This document shows, one piece after another, positions 1 to 9,500 of a stretch of DNA of 64,000 nt (the stretch's first letter is position 1; every line of letters begins with the position of its first letter). This DNA comes from Zhengitettix transpicula (lineage: Eukaryota; Arthropoda; Insecta; Orthoptera; Tetrigidae). The translations under genes were made by a program, and so were the position numbers. The notes beneath the pieces are model-generated. The model was not told the DNA's origin and did no database searches. It saw nothing but the letters and a program-made list of their open reading frames with translations. The DNA lies in the NCBI GenBank assembly GCA_037074705.1, contig CM073593.1, positions 7,507,001 to 7,571,000 on the forward strand, read 5' to 3'.

Positions 1-1147
1 TAGCCGAGGAAGGTTACGGCCTGCTGGCCCAGCACGCTCTTTTCCACGTTGACGATTATGCCGTGCTGCGACAATCGGCGGAAAACGGTTCGCAGGTGTT
101 CCCGGTGTTGCTCTGGAGACGCGCTGTAGATTAGAATGTCGTCGATGTACGGGAAGCAGAAGTCCAGCCCCTGTAACACTTCGTCCATAAACCTCTGGAA
201 CGTTTGTCCAGCATTTCTTAGTCCAAAGGTCATGAACGGGAATTCGAACATCCCGAACGGCGTGGTTATGGCCGTTTTCGGGATGTCCGTCGTGTGCACC
301 GGAATCTGTGTGTATGCCTTAACGAGGTCGAGGACAGAATATATTTTGCTTCCTCGAAGGCTCATAGCAAAGTCCTGTACGTGCCGAACGGGATACCTGT
401 CTGGGACGGTTCGCGCGTTCAGCGCGCGATAATCACCGCATGGGCGCCATTCTCCGTCTTTCTTCTTAGGCACGAGATGCAGCGGCGATGCCCACGGGCT
501 CTTCGATCGTCGCGCGGTCCCGTCGGCGAGCATGGCCTCGACTTCTGCCCGTGCGATGTGGAGCCGCTCCGGTGCCAGGCGTCGTGGTCTACAGGAAACT
601 GGGGGTCCTGGCGTCGTCCGGATGTGGTGAACCGTGGTGTGACGAACAACGCGGGGCGCGCCGACCGGGCGCGTGAGCTCCGGGAATCGGCTCAGGAGGT
701 CCTGGTATGGCGAGCACGTCGTCAGCACCCTGACGCTGGGTTGCGGCGATCGGTCCTTATTCGCGCTTACGACGCGGCCCGTCGTCCCGTCGAGCAGGCG
801 CCCGCTTCGACAGTCCGGTAGAAGTCCAAAGTGTGCCAGGAAATCAGCGCCGATTATTGGCAACGCGACGTCCGCGATGACGAAACGCCATACGAACACC
901 CGGTGCAGCCCCAGGTCGATTCGCATGGGTAGGCAGCCGTACGTGTTGATAGTACTGCTGTTCGCGGCGCTGAGCTTGTAGTTGGTGACCGCGCGCTGGC
1001 CCTTGAGTAGGTTGCGCGGGAAGCAACATAAGTCGGAACCGGTGTCGACTAGGAACCCATGTCCGCTGGTGTGGTCCCTAACGACGAGACGGCGTCCACT
1101 GGATGGGCAGCCGGCAGCTGCAATAGCAGGCTGCCTTACTCGTTTCC
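1..1147 (-). CDS. pol: gypsy-type Pol: aspartic protease and reverse transcriptase, partial
   Basis: The frame is open for about 380 codons and continues past the window edge. The aspartic protease comes first: its catalytic VDTGSD is encoded around 1036-1049 and the conserved P-I-I-G-A-D-F-L follows near 840-862. The reverse transcriptase then shows the fingers/palm motifs [16 protein letters not shown], the A box with [19 protein letters not shown] and the catalytic FPYIDD (YIDD at 138-149). These are diagnostic for Ty3/gypsy Pol, which copies element RNA into DNA inside particles. Pol is in the -1 frame relative to gag, so it is probably made as a Gag-Pol fusion by frameshifting. RNase H and integrase are beyond the edge. 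Confidence 0.85.
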
Positions 1148-1651
1148 CTGGGTGTAGCTGCACGGGGGTTCACAGCGTTGAGCCCGGCTACCGAACCGTC
1201 TGTGGTACCAGCATTTCCCGGTGCTGGCGTTGTCGCGGCGGCCACGCTGTTGTTCGGGCGGCTGGCGGCGTGCTGGCGGCCTTCGTTCGCCTCGTAGGGC
1301 TGCGACATCCGCGGTGAGCGCCTCCAGGCGCTGCTCGAGGCTAGGGGCTGATGGGCCGTGGAGTTCATCTGCCTGATTGGTGGACTGTGAGCTCGTGCTG
1401 GCAGCGTGGACGTGCGGTGGAAGACCGGGTGTTGGAATCTCCATAAGCCTGTCAGCGATTTGGGCGGCCGTGGCGAGCGGTGCGTCTATATTGTCCGTAT
1501 TGTCCGCCCAGAAAGCCGGCAGCTTCGGTGTGATCCTACAGACCTGTGCTGCGTCATGGTGTTGGCCACGTGGATCCTCCTTCAGCCTTGCGATCTCCTG
1601 CTGTAGCTCGGCGATTTTGTTGTTCAAAATGTCCATCGTAGGGGTCACCAA
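1136..1651 (-). CDS. gag: gypsy-type Gag, probably internally deleted
   Basis: This 171-codon frame starts at the ATG ending at 1651, right after the leader. The N-terminal part begins with a short helical stretch, [14 protein letters not shown], then a [10 protein letters not shown] segment typical of insect gypsy Gag. The C-terminal part carries [20 protein letters not shown], the degenerate cysteine motif characteristic of this Gag group, a few residues before the stop. In related Gags the PAFW segment is followed by a long capsid domain. Here a polar linker follows almost at once, so I infer an internal deletion of the capsid core. The stop overlaps a -1 frameshift site leading to pol. 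Confidence 0.72.
   Translation of the reverse strand: MVTPTMDILNNKIAELQQEIARLKEDPRGQHHDAAQVCRITPKLPAFWADNTDNIDAPLATAAQIADRLMEIPTPGLPPHVHAASTSSQSTNQADELHGPSAPSLEQRLEALTADVAALRGERRPPARRQPPEQQRGRRDNASTGKCWYHRRFGSRAQRCEPPCSYTQGNE
1142..1148 (-). promoter_or_regulatory. candidate -1 ribosomal frameshift heptamer GGGAAAC
   Basis: In the gag frame the bases read G GGA AAC, a canonical X XXY YYZ slippery heptamer. It sits one sense codon before the gag stop (1136-1138). Slipping back one base enters exactly the open pol frame. The same heptamer is an established retroviral frameshift site. A downstream pseudoknot was not worked out. Confidence 0.7.
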
Positions 1652-1992
1652 TATAGGAGAGACTCGTGCAGGGTTAGGATTCCCGGAGCCGGGAGTAATA
1701 AGCCTGGTCTCCTAAACTAAGACTTTATTCCACCACGTGGTACGACTCTGGCCGTTGTCCGGAAGCACAGGTAATGTGTCGCGCGAGAGCCGGGAACAGA
1801 ATGGGCTCTCCGTGTGCACGCTGTAGGTGCTCGGTAGGGTCCCGTTACTTGGTGGGGAGCATTGTTTGCATCCCCTAACGGGACGCGTAACGGGACCCTC
1901 TTGCTCGCATGGGGACACGGAATATTCGTCCCCACAATGGGACTAGGAGAATTTGTAGCTCTCTGTTGCTGATGATAAAGGTACACTCTACA
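1652..1992 (-). repeat. candidate 5' LTR and leader of the gypsy element
   Basis: On the minus strand the segment begins TGTAGAGTGTACC at 1992 and ends near a TTGGTGACCCC stretch just upstream of the gag ATG, which looks like a primer-binding region. An AATAAA signal reads from 1729 to 1724, as expected for the R region. The base composition changes sharply at 1992. Without the 3' LTR the exact boundaries are inferred. Confidence 0.55.
1837..1898. repeat. inverted repeat in the LTR
   Basis: The 12-mer GGGTCCCGTTAC at 1837-1848 is perfectly complementary to GTAACGGGACCC at 1887-1898. A second direct TAACGGGAC lies between them near 1876-1884, so two alternative hairpins are possible. The position in the LTR suggests an RNA fold or a regulatory palindrome, but the function is unknown. 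Confidence 0.6.
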
Positions 1993-2404
1993 TGATTTTT
2001 AAAATGCTTTTCTGAATTGTAAATATCTTATGACAGTTGAAGTCCTAGAACAATATTCCATACGTGATTTTGTAAGCCGCTGTGTATATCCCATTTCAGG
2101 GTTGTCTTCCCGTATACCTAAAAACTTATATGACTAAGATAAAGCTATGTCATTGGTGTCAATTTGCACACGAATGTCATTTCTGGGTAAATTTGTGAGA
2201 TCAAATGTTTATTAACAGTTTTGTCTACCTTTAAAAGTAGTTTATTTGAATGTAATCATTTAAATTTTTTAAAAAAATTCAATGTTTGCTTCGACAATTT
2301 CATTTGATGGAGCTGCAAAAAGAAGCTTGTGTCATCAGAAAATAACACAGGTACTGAGGATGATATATTACCTGGAAAGTCATTTTTAATATAAGGAAAA
2401 GAAC
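1993..2404. other. AT-rich flank, no gene seen
   Basis: Low-GC sequence with stops in all frames, between the LTR and a LINE scrap. No recognisable feature. Confidence 0.6.
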
Positions 2405-2410
2405 CATTAA

Positions 2411-2660
2411 AAGAGGTTAACTAGATTGTTTCCTGTTGCTGAGGTATGAGTTAAACCACTTATTACAGATACCCCTGATGCCTATTGAATCTAGTTTCTG
2501 TAAAAGTACTCTATGGTTTACCAGGTCAAAAGCTTTTGTTAAGTTTAGAAATATACAAACAGTGCAACGTTTCTTGTTAAATGCATCAATAATTTTGTTC
2601 GTAATTAAGGATATGGCTTCATTAAAGGAAATATTTTTTTCTAAAGTCAAACTGGTGTTT
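2411..2660 (-). pseudogene. non-LTR retrotransposon reverse transcriptase fragment
   Basis: A 77-codon minus-strand frame holds the RT palm A region in the form LNLTKAFDLVNHRVLLQKL, followed by GIRG and WFNSYLSNRKQ. This matches the LSKAFDxVxHxxLLxKL...GIRGxxxxWxxSYLxxR pattern of jockey/CR1-group LINE reverse transcriptases. The aspartate after the KAF motif is kept. Nothing recognisable precedes or follows, and no catalytic FADD box is present, so this is a dead fragment. The exact clade is not assignable. Confidence 0.75.
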
Positions 2661-5643
2661 TGTTAGAAGTTGAACTTGTATCATTAAATCATACAGGAAT
2701 ACATATTATAATACTCAAATTGAATTTATTAAATAAAACTAATTAATGTAATACTTTTTCAACATGTTTAAAATTTTAAGATAATAAGGACTCTTAATAT
2801 TTAAATAATAGATTGATAAAATGCAAGCTCAGAATTTTAATTAATTTAAATTTAATAGATTTATTCAATAAGATCTAACAGTTATCACATAAATTTAGCC
2901 ACAACTATTTTCATAATTTAATATCTCGGCACTTTATTGGGCCTCAAAATAAGAGTGGAATAAAATTTACTTTTCTTTTTAATATACTTGGGATTTGACA
3001 CAACAAATCATGGAAATTTAAAAAATATTTCAAATTGAATTTAACAAAATATTGTAATTTATAAAATATCCCCCAATTTAGTATAACACACTATGAAAGT
3101 TGAAGATACAAAACTATGCAATAATTTACAATGAATTTATTATCAATTCATAATATAAACTTTATGTGCCAATCCTTGATTACACATTTGATTACTTAAA
3201 TTTTATAACATAACACAATTAACACCTACCAAATATTTGTTACACCTTTTTTTAAGAAGGCATAATGTGTATGCAGTTGCTCACACATTCACAACACTTC
3301 AGCGAGCTCATCAACCAAATCACTCCGTTCAGGATCCAGCCTATGGACCCCAAGATGTTTTGCCCTTGGACATCAGTAATTATCAATTGTTCAAACTGTC
3401 ACCTGCCAGCGCCTGATAATAGACTTTGCCTGTGGACAGTGGTTAATATCAATTGTCCCATAAGTGCAGCGACCAATATTCCTGCAGACCCAAACTATTA
3501 TCTGCCAACTTCTATAAAGACACACACCCTAATATGGTGTCTTATGCACATGATTACAGTACTGTGGAAGCAGCTCTCAGCCTGGATACCCAACTCCATC
3601 TCTAAACTGACACATACTTCCGGATCCAACTTTCTCAAATCTGCTGCTAAACTGTCCTTTTACAAGAAATCATTCATCCTAACTCTCAAGGTCAGTTAAG
3701 AATGGCTATTTTTCTGGGACTTCTATATTATTGATTTTCTCAGCTGTTCACTTGTTTCCTTATTTGACTGACGTGTGTACCCATATTGCATTCGGAGCCC
3801 TTACAACTACCAAGTTATGCTGGGAACCTGGAAATCTAAATTTTTTCACACTACTACAAGTATTCTTCAAATCCCATGACCTTTATTTTATGAAACCTAC
3901 TTAATAATTACTTATTTTTCAAATAATTCTACTACCAACATATATGCTATACTCTAATATTTCTCAATGCAAAAGTACAAGAACAAGCGTAATGAACAAG
4001 TAACAATTGATTCCATTATTGCAGATTTATGAGCGGAATGTGCAATATTAGATCAAATGTTTCAGTCATTAATGTTAAAAGTGACACATAATTTAAATAA
4101 AATTTATGATTCTTTATTATTACTTTTTATTTTCATTGTTACCTTAAATTTCAATAATAGTCCTAACAGCTGAGTCAATAACAGTCATTTTGGCCACTAT
4201 GTGTAAGCAAACCGCACGTTAGAAATTTGTTAATCAAAATTTTTTATAATAAATTGTCAGTAACACTCTATAAATTATATTTATACATAATTGTATTAAA
4301 AACTATTATATGTAAGACTTTGTTTCTTAAAGAATTGTAATTTGACACCTGAAGGTGACCTATCTGTGACAAAATGTTGTGTCTGTTAAATATGATAATA
4401 TTTTTTTCTAAAAGGTTGTTACTTTTAATGTTTAATTTTTAAAAAGGTCAGATTATTATAATTGTTAAAACAGAAAACCACAGGCAAATGAGTGTCTGTA
4501 CTAATTCATTGCATTCCTTCTATCAACGTCCACAAGCCCATGAAAGAGGACCTGCAACTACCTGCCTGACACAAGTGGATCACATGGCATCACAGTGAAT
4601 TTAAACAAGTGGCTAAATACAGCCTTCCACCAAATTAGAAATGTATGTCTAGAAATATTTTGAATCAATGCCAACAGGCATCCTGAGAAACAAAGTAAGT
4701 AGTGGACCATACCAAGAAATTGGACTTCAGGATGTGAAATATACATAACTGATTATAATAATGCCCCATAATATACACTTCAACACTTGCTAATATTCAC
4801 AATTCATTAACTAAAAACATAGATCAGTTTAGTAAAATCTTGGTTAGTTCTCCTTTACTTTGGTTTTATTTTTAAAGTGTTTAATGTTGTCTCGAAGCTT
4901 TATAGAGTTATCATTGAAATATTATGTTACAATCTTATTGTTTTGATACAGATATTAAATAACTAGGAAATATCATAACGGTTTCCAAATTAAGTAAAAT
5001 ATAATCACAACAGTTACAACCATAACATGGTAATAAGATGGTAATCAATCAAGTATAAAACAACAAATAACTTAAAATGTTTATTTTATTGTAGGAGTAC
5101 CACAGTGCCATATCACATTCTTTTGAAAACTTATTACTTAAACTATTGTATAATTTGTACTATCACAATGGTAACATTATTCAGTAACAATACATACACA
5201 AAATGAATTTGTTTTGAGTAGTTATTTTATTTATGACAGTAAAATATTTACTATTACATGCTGGTATTTTTTTTAGAAAATACCTTGAGACCAAATATTG
5301 CATTGTTTAAAACCAATTAAATTACAATCAAGTTTTAGTGATAAAGGAATATATATTTAACAGCAAAGGTCTATAATTATGAATTCACATGCTTAGCATT
5401 TTATTATTTTATTAATAAGAATTTCTACTCATTACCTTCAGTAATAAGAATTTAATCAAAGACAAACAATGTATAGTTTAACATTTGATACAAAAATTGG
5501 AGGAAAAAAAGAAGAATTAAGAAACTGAGTTACCTCATTACATGAAGATTTTAAGAAAAGCTCCCAGTAAATTATATTATACAAGATATTTGAAGAAATA
5601 TTTATGACCATAACTTTGTCTACTTGTTTTCAACATGATATAG
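2661..5643. other. long AT-rich stretch without recognisable genes
   Basis: Mostly A/T runs with frequent stops. A 144-codon plus-strand frame at 3265-3699 is unusually C-rich and lacks T-rich flank character, which suggests an old insert. Its translation matches no family I know, has no repeat structure and no good start context, so I do not call it a gene. Another C-richer patch at about 4490-4760 also shows nothing recognisable. Confidence 0.5.
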
Positions 5644-5761
5644 CAGCCGGCTGGTGCACAGAATGGTGTCACACTCCTTCCTGAAGAAGGTGGCTGAGAG
5701 CCTCCGAAAATTTGAAGAACGACCTTCAGTTCCTTATGGCGACACCACAATTCACTTTCAG
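5644..5761 (+). other. possible single coding exon or repeat-derived open segment
   Basis: An AG at 5642-5643 precedes, and CAG|GTAAGC follows, an open 118 bp segment whose GC content stands out from the flanks. From the ATG at 5663 it reads 33 codons in phase 0, including SFLKKVAESLRKFEER, a helical and protein-like stretch. I do not recognise the protein and no companion exon was found on this strand. Two facts argue against a host exon. The sequence from the donor onward resembles a dispersed repeat seen at 15612. The core CTGAAGA-stem-GAAA at 5693-5720 resembles repeat termini elsewhere in the window. Treat as unresolved. Confidence 0.3.
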
Positions 5762-5805
5762 GTAAGCCACAACCTATCTCTCTTTCCTTTCCATACCAAT
5801 ATTGC

Positions 5806-5810
<5 letters not shown>

Positions 5811-5846
<36 letters not shown>
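5811..5846. repeat. (TA)n microsatellite
   Basis: Uninterrupted TA dinucleotides for about 34 bases. Confidence 0.95.
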
Positions 5847-5847
<1 letters not shown>

Positions 5848-6539
5848 TAAATTGAGTAAATGTGAGAATCAATTGAAAATACAATGCATATACATTTTTA
5901 CACTGATCTTAAATATGACCAGCTCTTTCAATAAAAATAAAAAAGATTAAAAGAAACAATGTATTGTTAAAACTACAGATATAAGTAAATATGTAATTAT
6001 GATCTGTACTAATTTCTGTTATATATTCATTTAATAATAAAACTTTTGATTGTAAAATAACATGGTTTCATCATTTGCTGGACTATTTATAATTCAATGT
6101 GTAAAATATACTTTTTATGTCTTGCATAACATAGAAGTTGAAATAATACAATAGATTGGAACTTCTCACAATGATAGTTTTGTTTCATGACTCCATTCAC
6201 GTAAATCCTGTAAAAATTATTGTAATAAAAAAGGTGAGAAAGACTGCACCTACATTATACACAAGAACATTGCATTACTATAATAAAATTTCACATTATG
6301 ACATATTACAAGAAAATGAAATGGATTAAAAATAAGAACATATATTATATTACATTTTTTATATTAAACTTTTCAACATATAATTGTGCTTAAATGATGC
6401 CTTTAAACATAAAATTGCATAATCCTGCTCCCACAGAAGTCTGCATATTTGAAATAATTGTGCAAGTGTTGTCACTTGGCAGAAAAGAGTTAATTACCTT
6501 TTCTAATGAATCATAATTGACGGGTTCCTTAGAAACTCT
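5847..6539. other. 3' flank / UTR of the GH27 gene
   Basis: AT-rich sequence just downstream (minus-strand sense) of the glycosidase stop. No AATAAA is seen on the minus strand close to the stop. An ATTAAA reads from 6035 to 6030, about 500 bases downstream, and is the only candidate polyadenylation signal I noted. The end of the transcript is not fixed. Confidence 0.4.
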
Positions 6540-6583
6540 TCACTTCTTTGAAAGAAAAACATCTGCTCGCAACATAACAACAC
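6540..6583 (-). CDS. GH27 exon 9 (C terminus and stop)
   Basis: A short 80 bp intron precedes it. It completes the split glycine and encodes [13 protein letters not shown] then TGA at 6542-6540. The dilysine end is short compared with vertebrate NAGA. Confidence 0.85.
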
Positions 6584-9500
6584 CTGAGGATATTCAATTT
6601 TGGTATTGATTAAAATGAATAAGCATGAATATATTTTTATAAATTATTTTTAGTAGCACTAACCTGATGGATTGACTTTCACTTTAATTTTTGTGGCAGG
6701 TTGTAAAACTCCATAGTTGACATTTTCATACAGGTCCTGTATAAATAAAATTTAAATGACAAGTCTCACAAAATGTCAGTTTTAATAAAATCAGTCTTTT
6801 AACTGTATTAAATGAAGTGTAAAACATAAGAAATGAATATAAACTCATTAATAAGAAATAATATTATCCAAAAATCAATACAGAGTTTGAAATTGCTGAC
6901 ATTAAATTAAGCCTGAACTATTTTCGTAATATAATGGTCAGTAGGTGACAATTTGCAGAGATCTCATGTGTAAAGCATTTGAAAATAATATACTAGAAAA
7001 TTAATTTAATTTAATAATTTGAAAATAGTATATCAACATTAAACTCTTAACTGGTTAATGCTTACTTCAATAACATATCCACCAGAATACACTAAGCCCA
7101 ATTCTTGCAGGCTAACACCAACATCTGAAGGTGTACCATCATGTCGTCTGTTTACAAATGCAATAGCATAAGAATAAAAATTTTCGTAATTTGGTAAAAT
7201 TGGCTTAGCCCAAATTTCTATACCACTATGCTGAAACAAAGTCAAAGTTACATATTTGCAATTTGTAACTCAGTACTTACTTTCACTTTTCAGTGTGATA
7301 AGTTATACAAACAGAAGTAATGATATTATTTTAGTTTTCCCGTTGCAAAAAGTTGCTATGAACATTCTGAACATATGTGCATTTATATATGAAGCAACTA
7401 TGGATGAAGTGAGATTGTCAAATTAATTAATATGGAAAGGAAAAAGACATAAGAGTAGTTGACTTACCTTAAATTAACTTTCAATTTAAGGTAAGCCAGC
7501 TTCACTCTGTTCCTCTTTCCTAACCAGTACCGTGACAAATTTACGAAGAGCTTAGAGTAAGTCTGAATGCATTGCTGGCTGGACACTCACTGTCAAATTC
7601 AAACTCTACTTCACACTGACCCTCCATAAAGCCTTACTCCCTGATTCATCAGATGTTGAACTGGAACTCTCCAACACATCCTTCAGTAAAGTTAAGTCCT
7701 GGACTCAACAATCTCAAATATTATTATTGTAATTATTATAATATTGTATTGATATAATATAACTAAAAAATACTTCTGATTTTCCTGGTATGTTAAGTAG
7801 TTAAAAACACTCCCTAATGAGATGGTGAATATCAAAATTAGTCACTAATAATATCAAGCATGACACTATCAATCATGACCAAGAAAACTATTTATTGGAT
7901 TAATGAATTAGTACTTTCCTGGTGTAAATGGTTAATAATTTTTTTTGTGTTTCAGCACCAGGTTAAGATTTCTATATAAATTCAATGTTCACAGAAATGT
8001 CAATGTCAAGTTTATATAGAAATATTAACCTGGTGCTCAACCCAACCCTCTTCTGACCTACCCCTAGGTGTTTATCCCCGACAGTTTTTTCCCCTGCATT
8101 ATAATGTGTGTATAAGGTTGATTTGACAGTTGGTTGGTGAATGTTGAAGTAAATAACCTTAAAATGGTTACTGGTATACAAAATAATTTATTTTACATGG
8201 GAGCTAAGTACTTTGATAATTTATAAATTGACCTCCTGTTAACAACACATCATCCAGTACGTAACTGTTGTATAAATTAATGAAGTACTTACTACAGAAC
8301 AACACAACTTTTTAAATTATCTTCTAGTATGCATGTAACCACTTATTAAATATTATGGAACAGATGAATATGGCCAACTGAAGGCCAAAAGCTTTCATGT
8401 AAAATAAATGATTTTGTATACCAGTGCATGTTATAAGGTTATTTATTACAACAGTAAGATGTGTACAATGTGCAGATGAAATTTTTCTATATGTTTAATA
8501 ATAATAATTTTAATTTGTATATGGAATATACACACACCCACATGCACATCCATTATTTAATGAAAAGGTAGATCCAATTGCAATTTATTCTCCTACTCCT
8601 TAATTTATTGTGTGTACAATGCAGTTATAAGGAAATAATGTTCCTGTTAATTAAACACATGACTACGCTGAAACACAGAAAAATTACGTCAGTAACACAA
8701 CAATTTTTTCTGTACTAAACATAAGGAATCAAAAGTCTTTAGAATGTAAATTAACACAATAGGAGCAACAAAAGAAAGTGTAGTTTAATATGATAACAAT
8801 GAATGTATTTATTCATTATTATTGCCACTTTAGTTTTAACATGAAAAAATCTAAAATTAAAATAAATTTAATAAAATTACAAAATAGGTACAATTTAGAG
8901 GAAACATTTGGTGGGTGTTGATTTTAAGAAACAGGCTACACCTCAGAAGAGTTGACAGAGTACACAATTTCCCTTAGGTAAAACCCTCATTTTCAGTAAA
9001 TTGAACTGAAGATCTCTAACTTAAACACATCATCACCATAAATCATACAAAGTAAGTACAATAATACCTTATATATTCTTCGACCATGAATTCCAAGGGG
9101 ATCTTGATCAACAGCTATAATTTTACGATTAAGTAATATTTCCTTATATTCTGGACGTATATTGCGAAGATCGTTTGACATTATCATAGGAGCTGCCATT
9201 ATGGCCCAAAGAGCCATTTGAGTTTTGGACTGTTCATAACTGAGTCCAAAATTACCAATGATTAACTGTGAAAAAAAATCAGCAAAATGTTTTGTAATAT
9301 AGGTAAGACAATGTTAGAAAACACAAAACAAGGAAGAGGGCACAAAGAAAGAGAGTTATAAAATAAATAAACAGTGTTAGATAAACATATTCATAAGAAA
9401 CACATTATATTTGTTGATAATATCCAATGCTACAAAGAAAAGTCTTTATAAACTACATTAATTAGGTATATATTTCATAATATTTGTAAGTTTTCCAACT

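Larger units (their letters stand above)
1..1992 (-). mobile_element. Ty3/gypsy LTR retrotransposon, 5' part
   Basis: Reading on the minus strand, an LTR-like segment is followed by gag, then a protease-reverse transcriptase frame that runs off the left edge of the window. This order (LTR, gag, protease, RT) is that of Ty3/gypsy elements. RNase H, integrase and the 3' LTR would lie outside the window. The segment is clearly more GC-rich than the AT-rich DNA that starts just beyond 1992. The pol frame has no stop in the visible part, so the copy is either young or only mildly damaged. The family is confident; completeness cannot be judged. Confidence 0.85.

Noticed and set aside
3265..3699. 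144-codon plus-strand frame as a gene
   Set aside because: No domain, no signal, no splice context, and the composition looks like an old insert; chance or decayed repeat.
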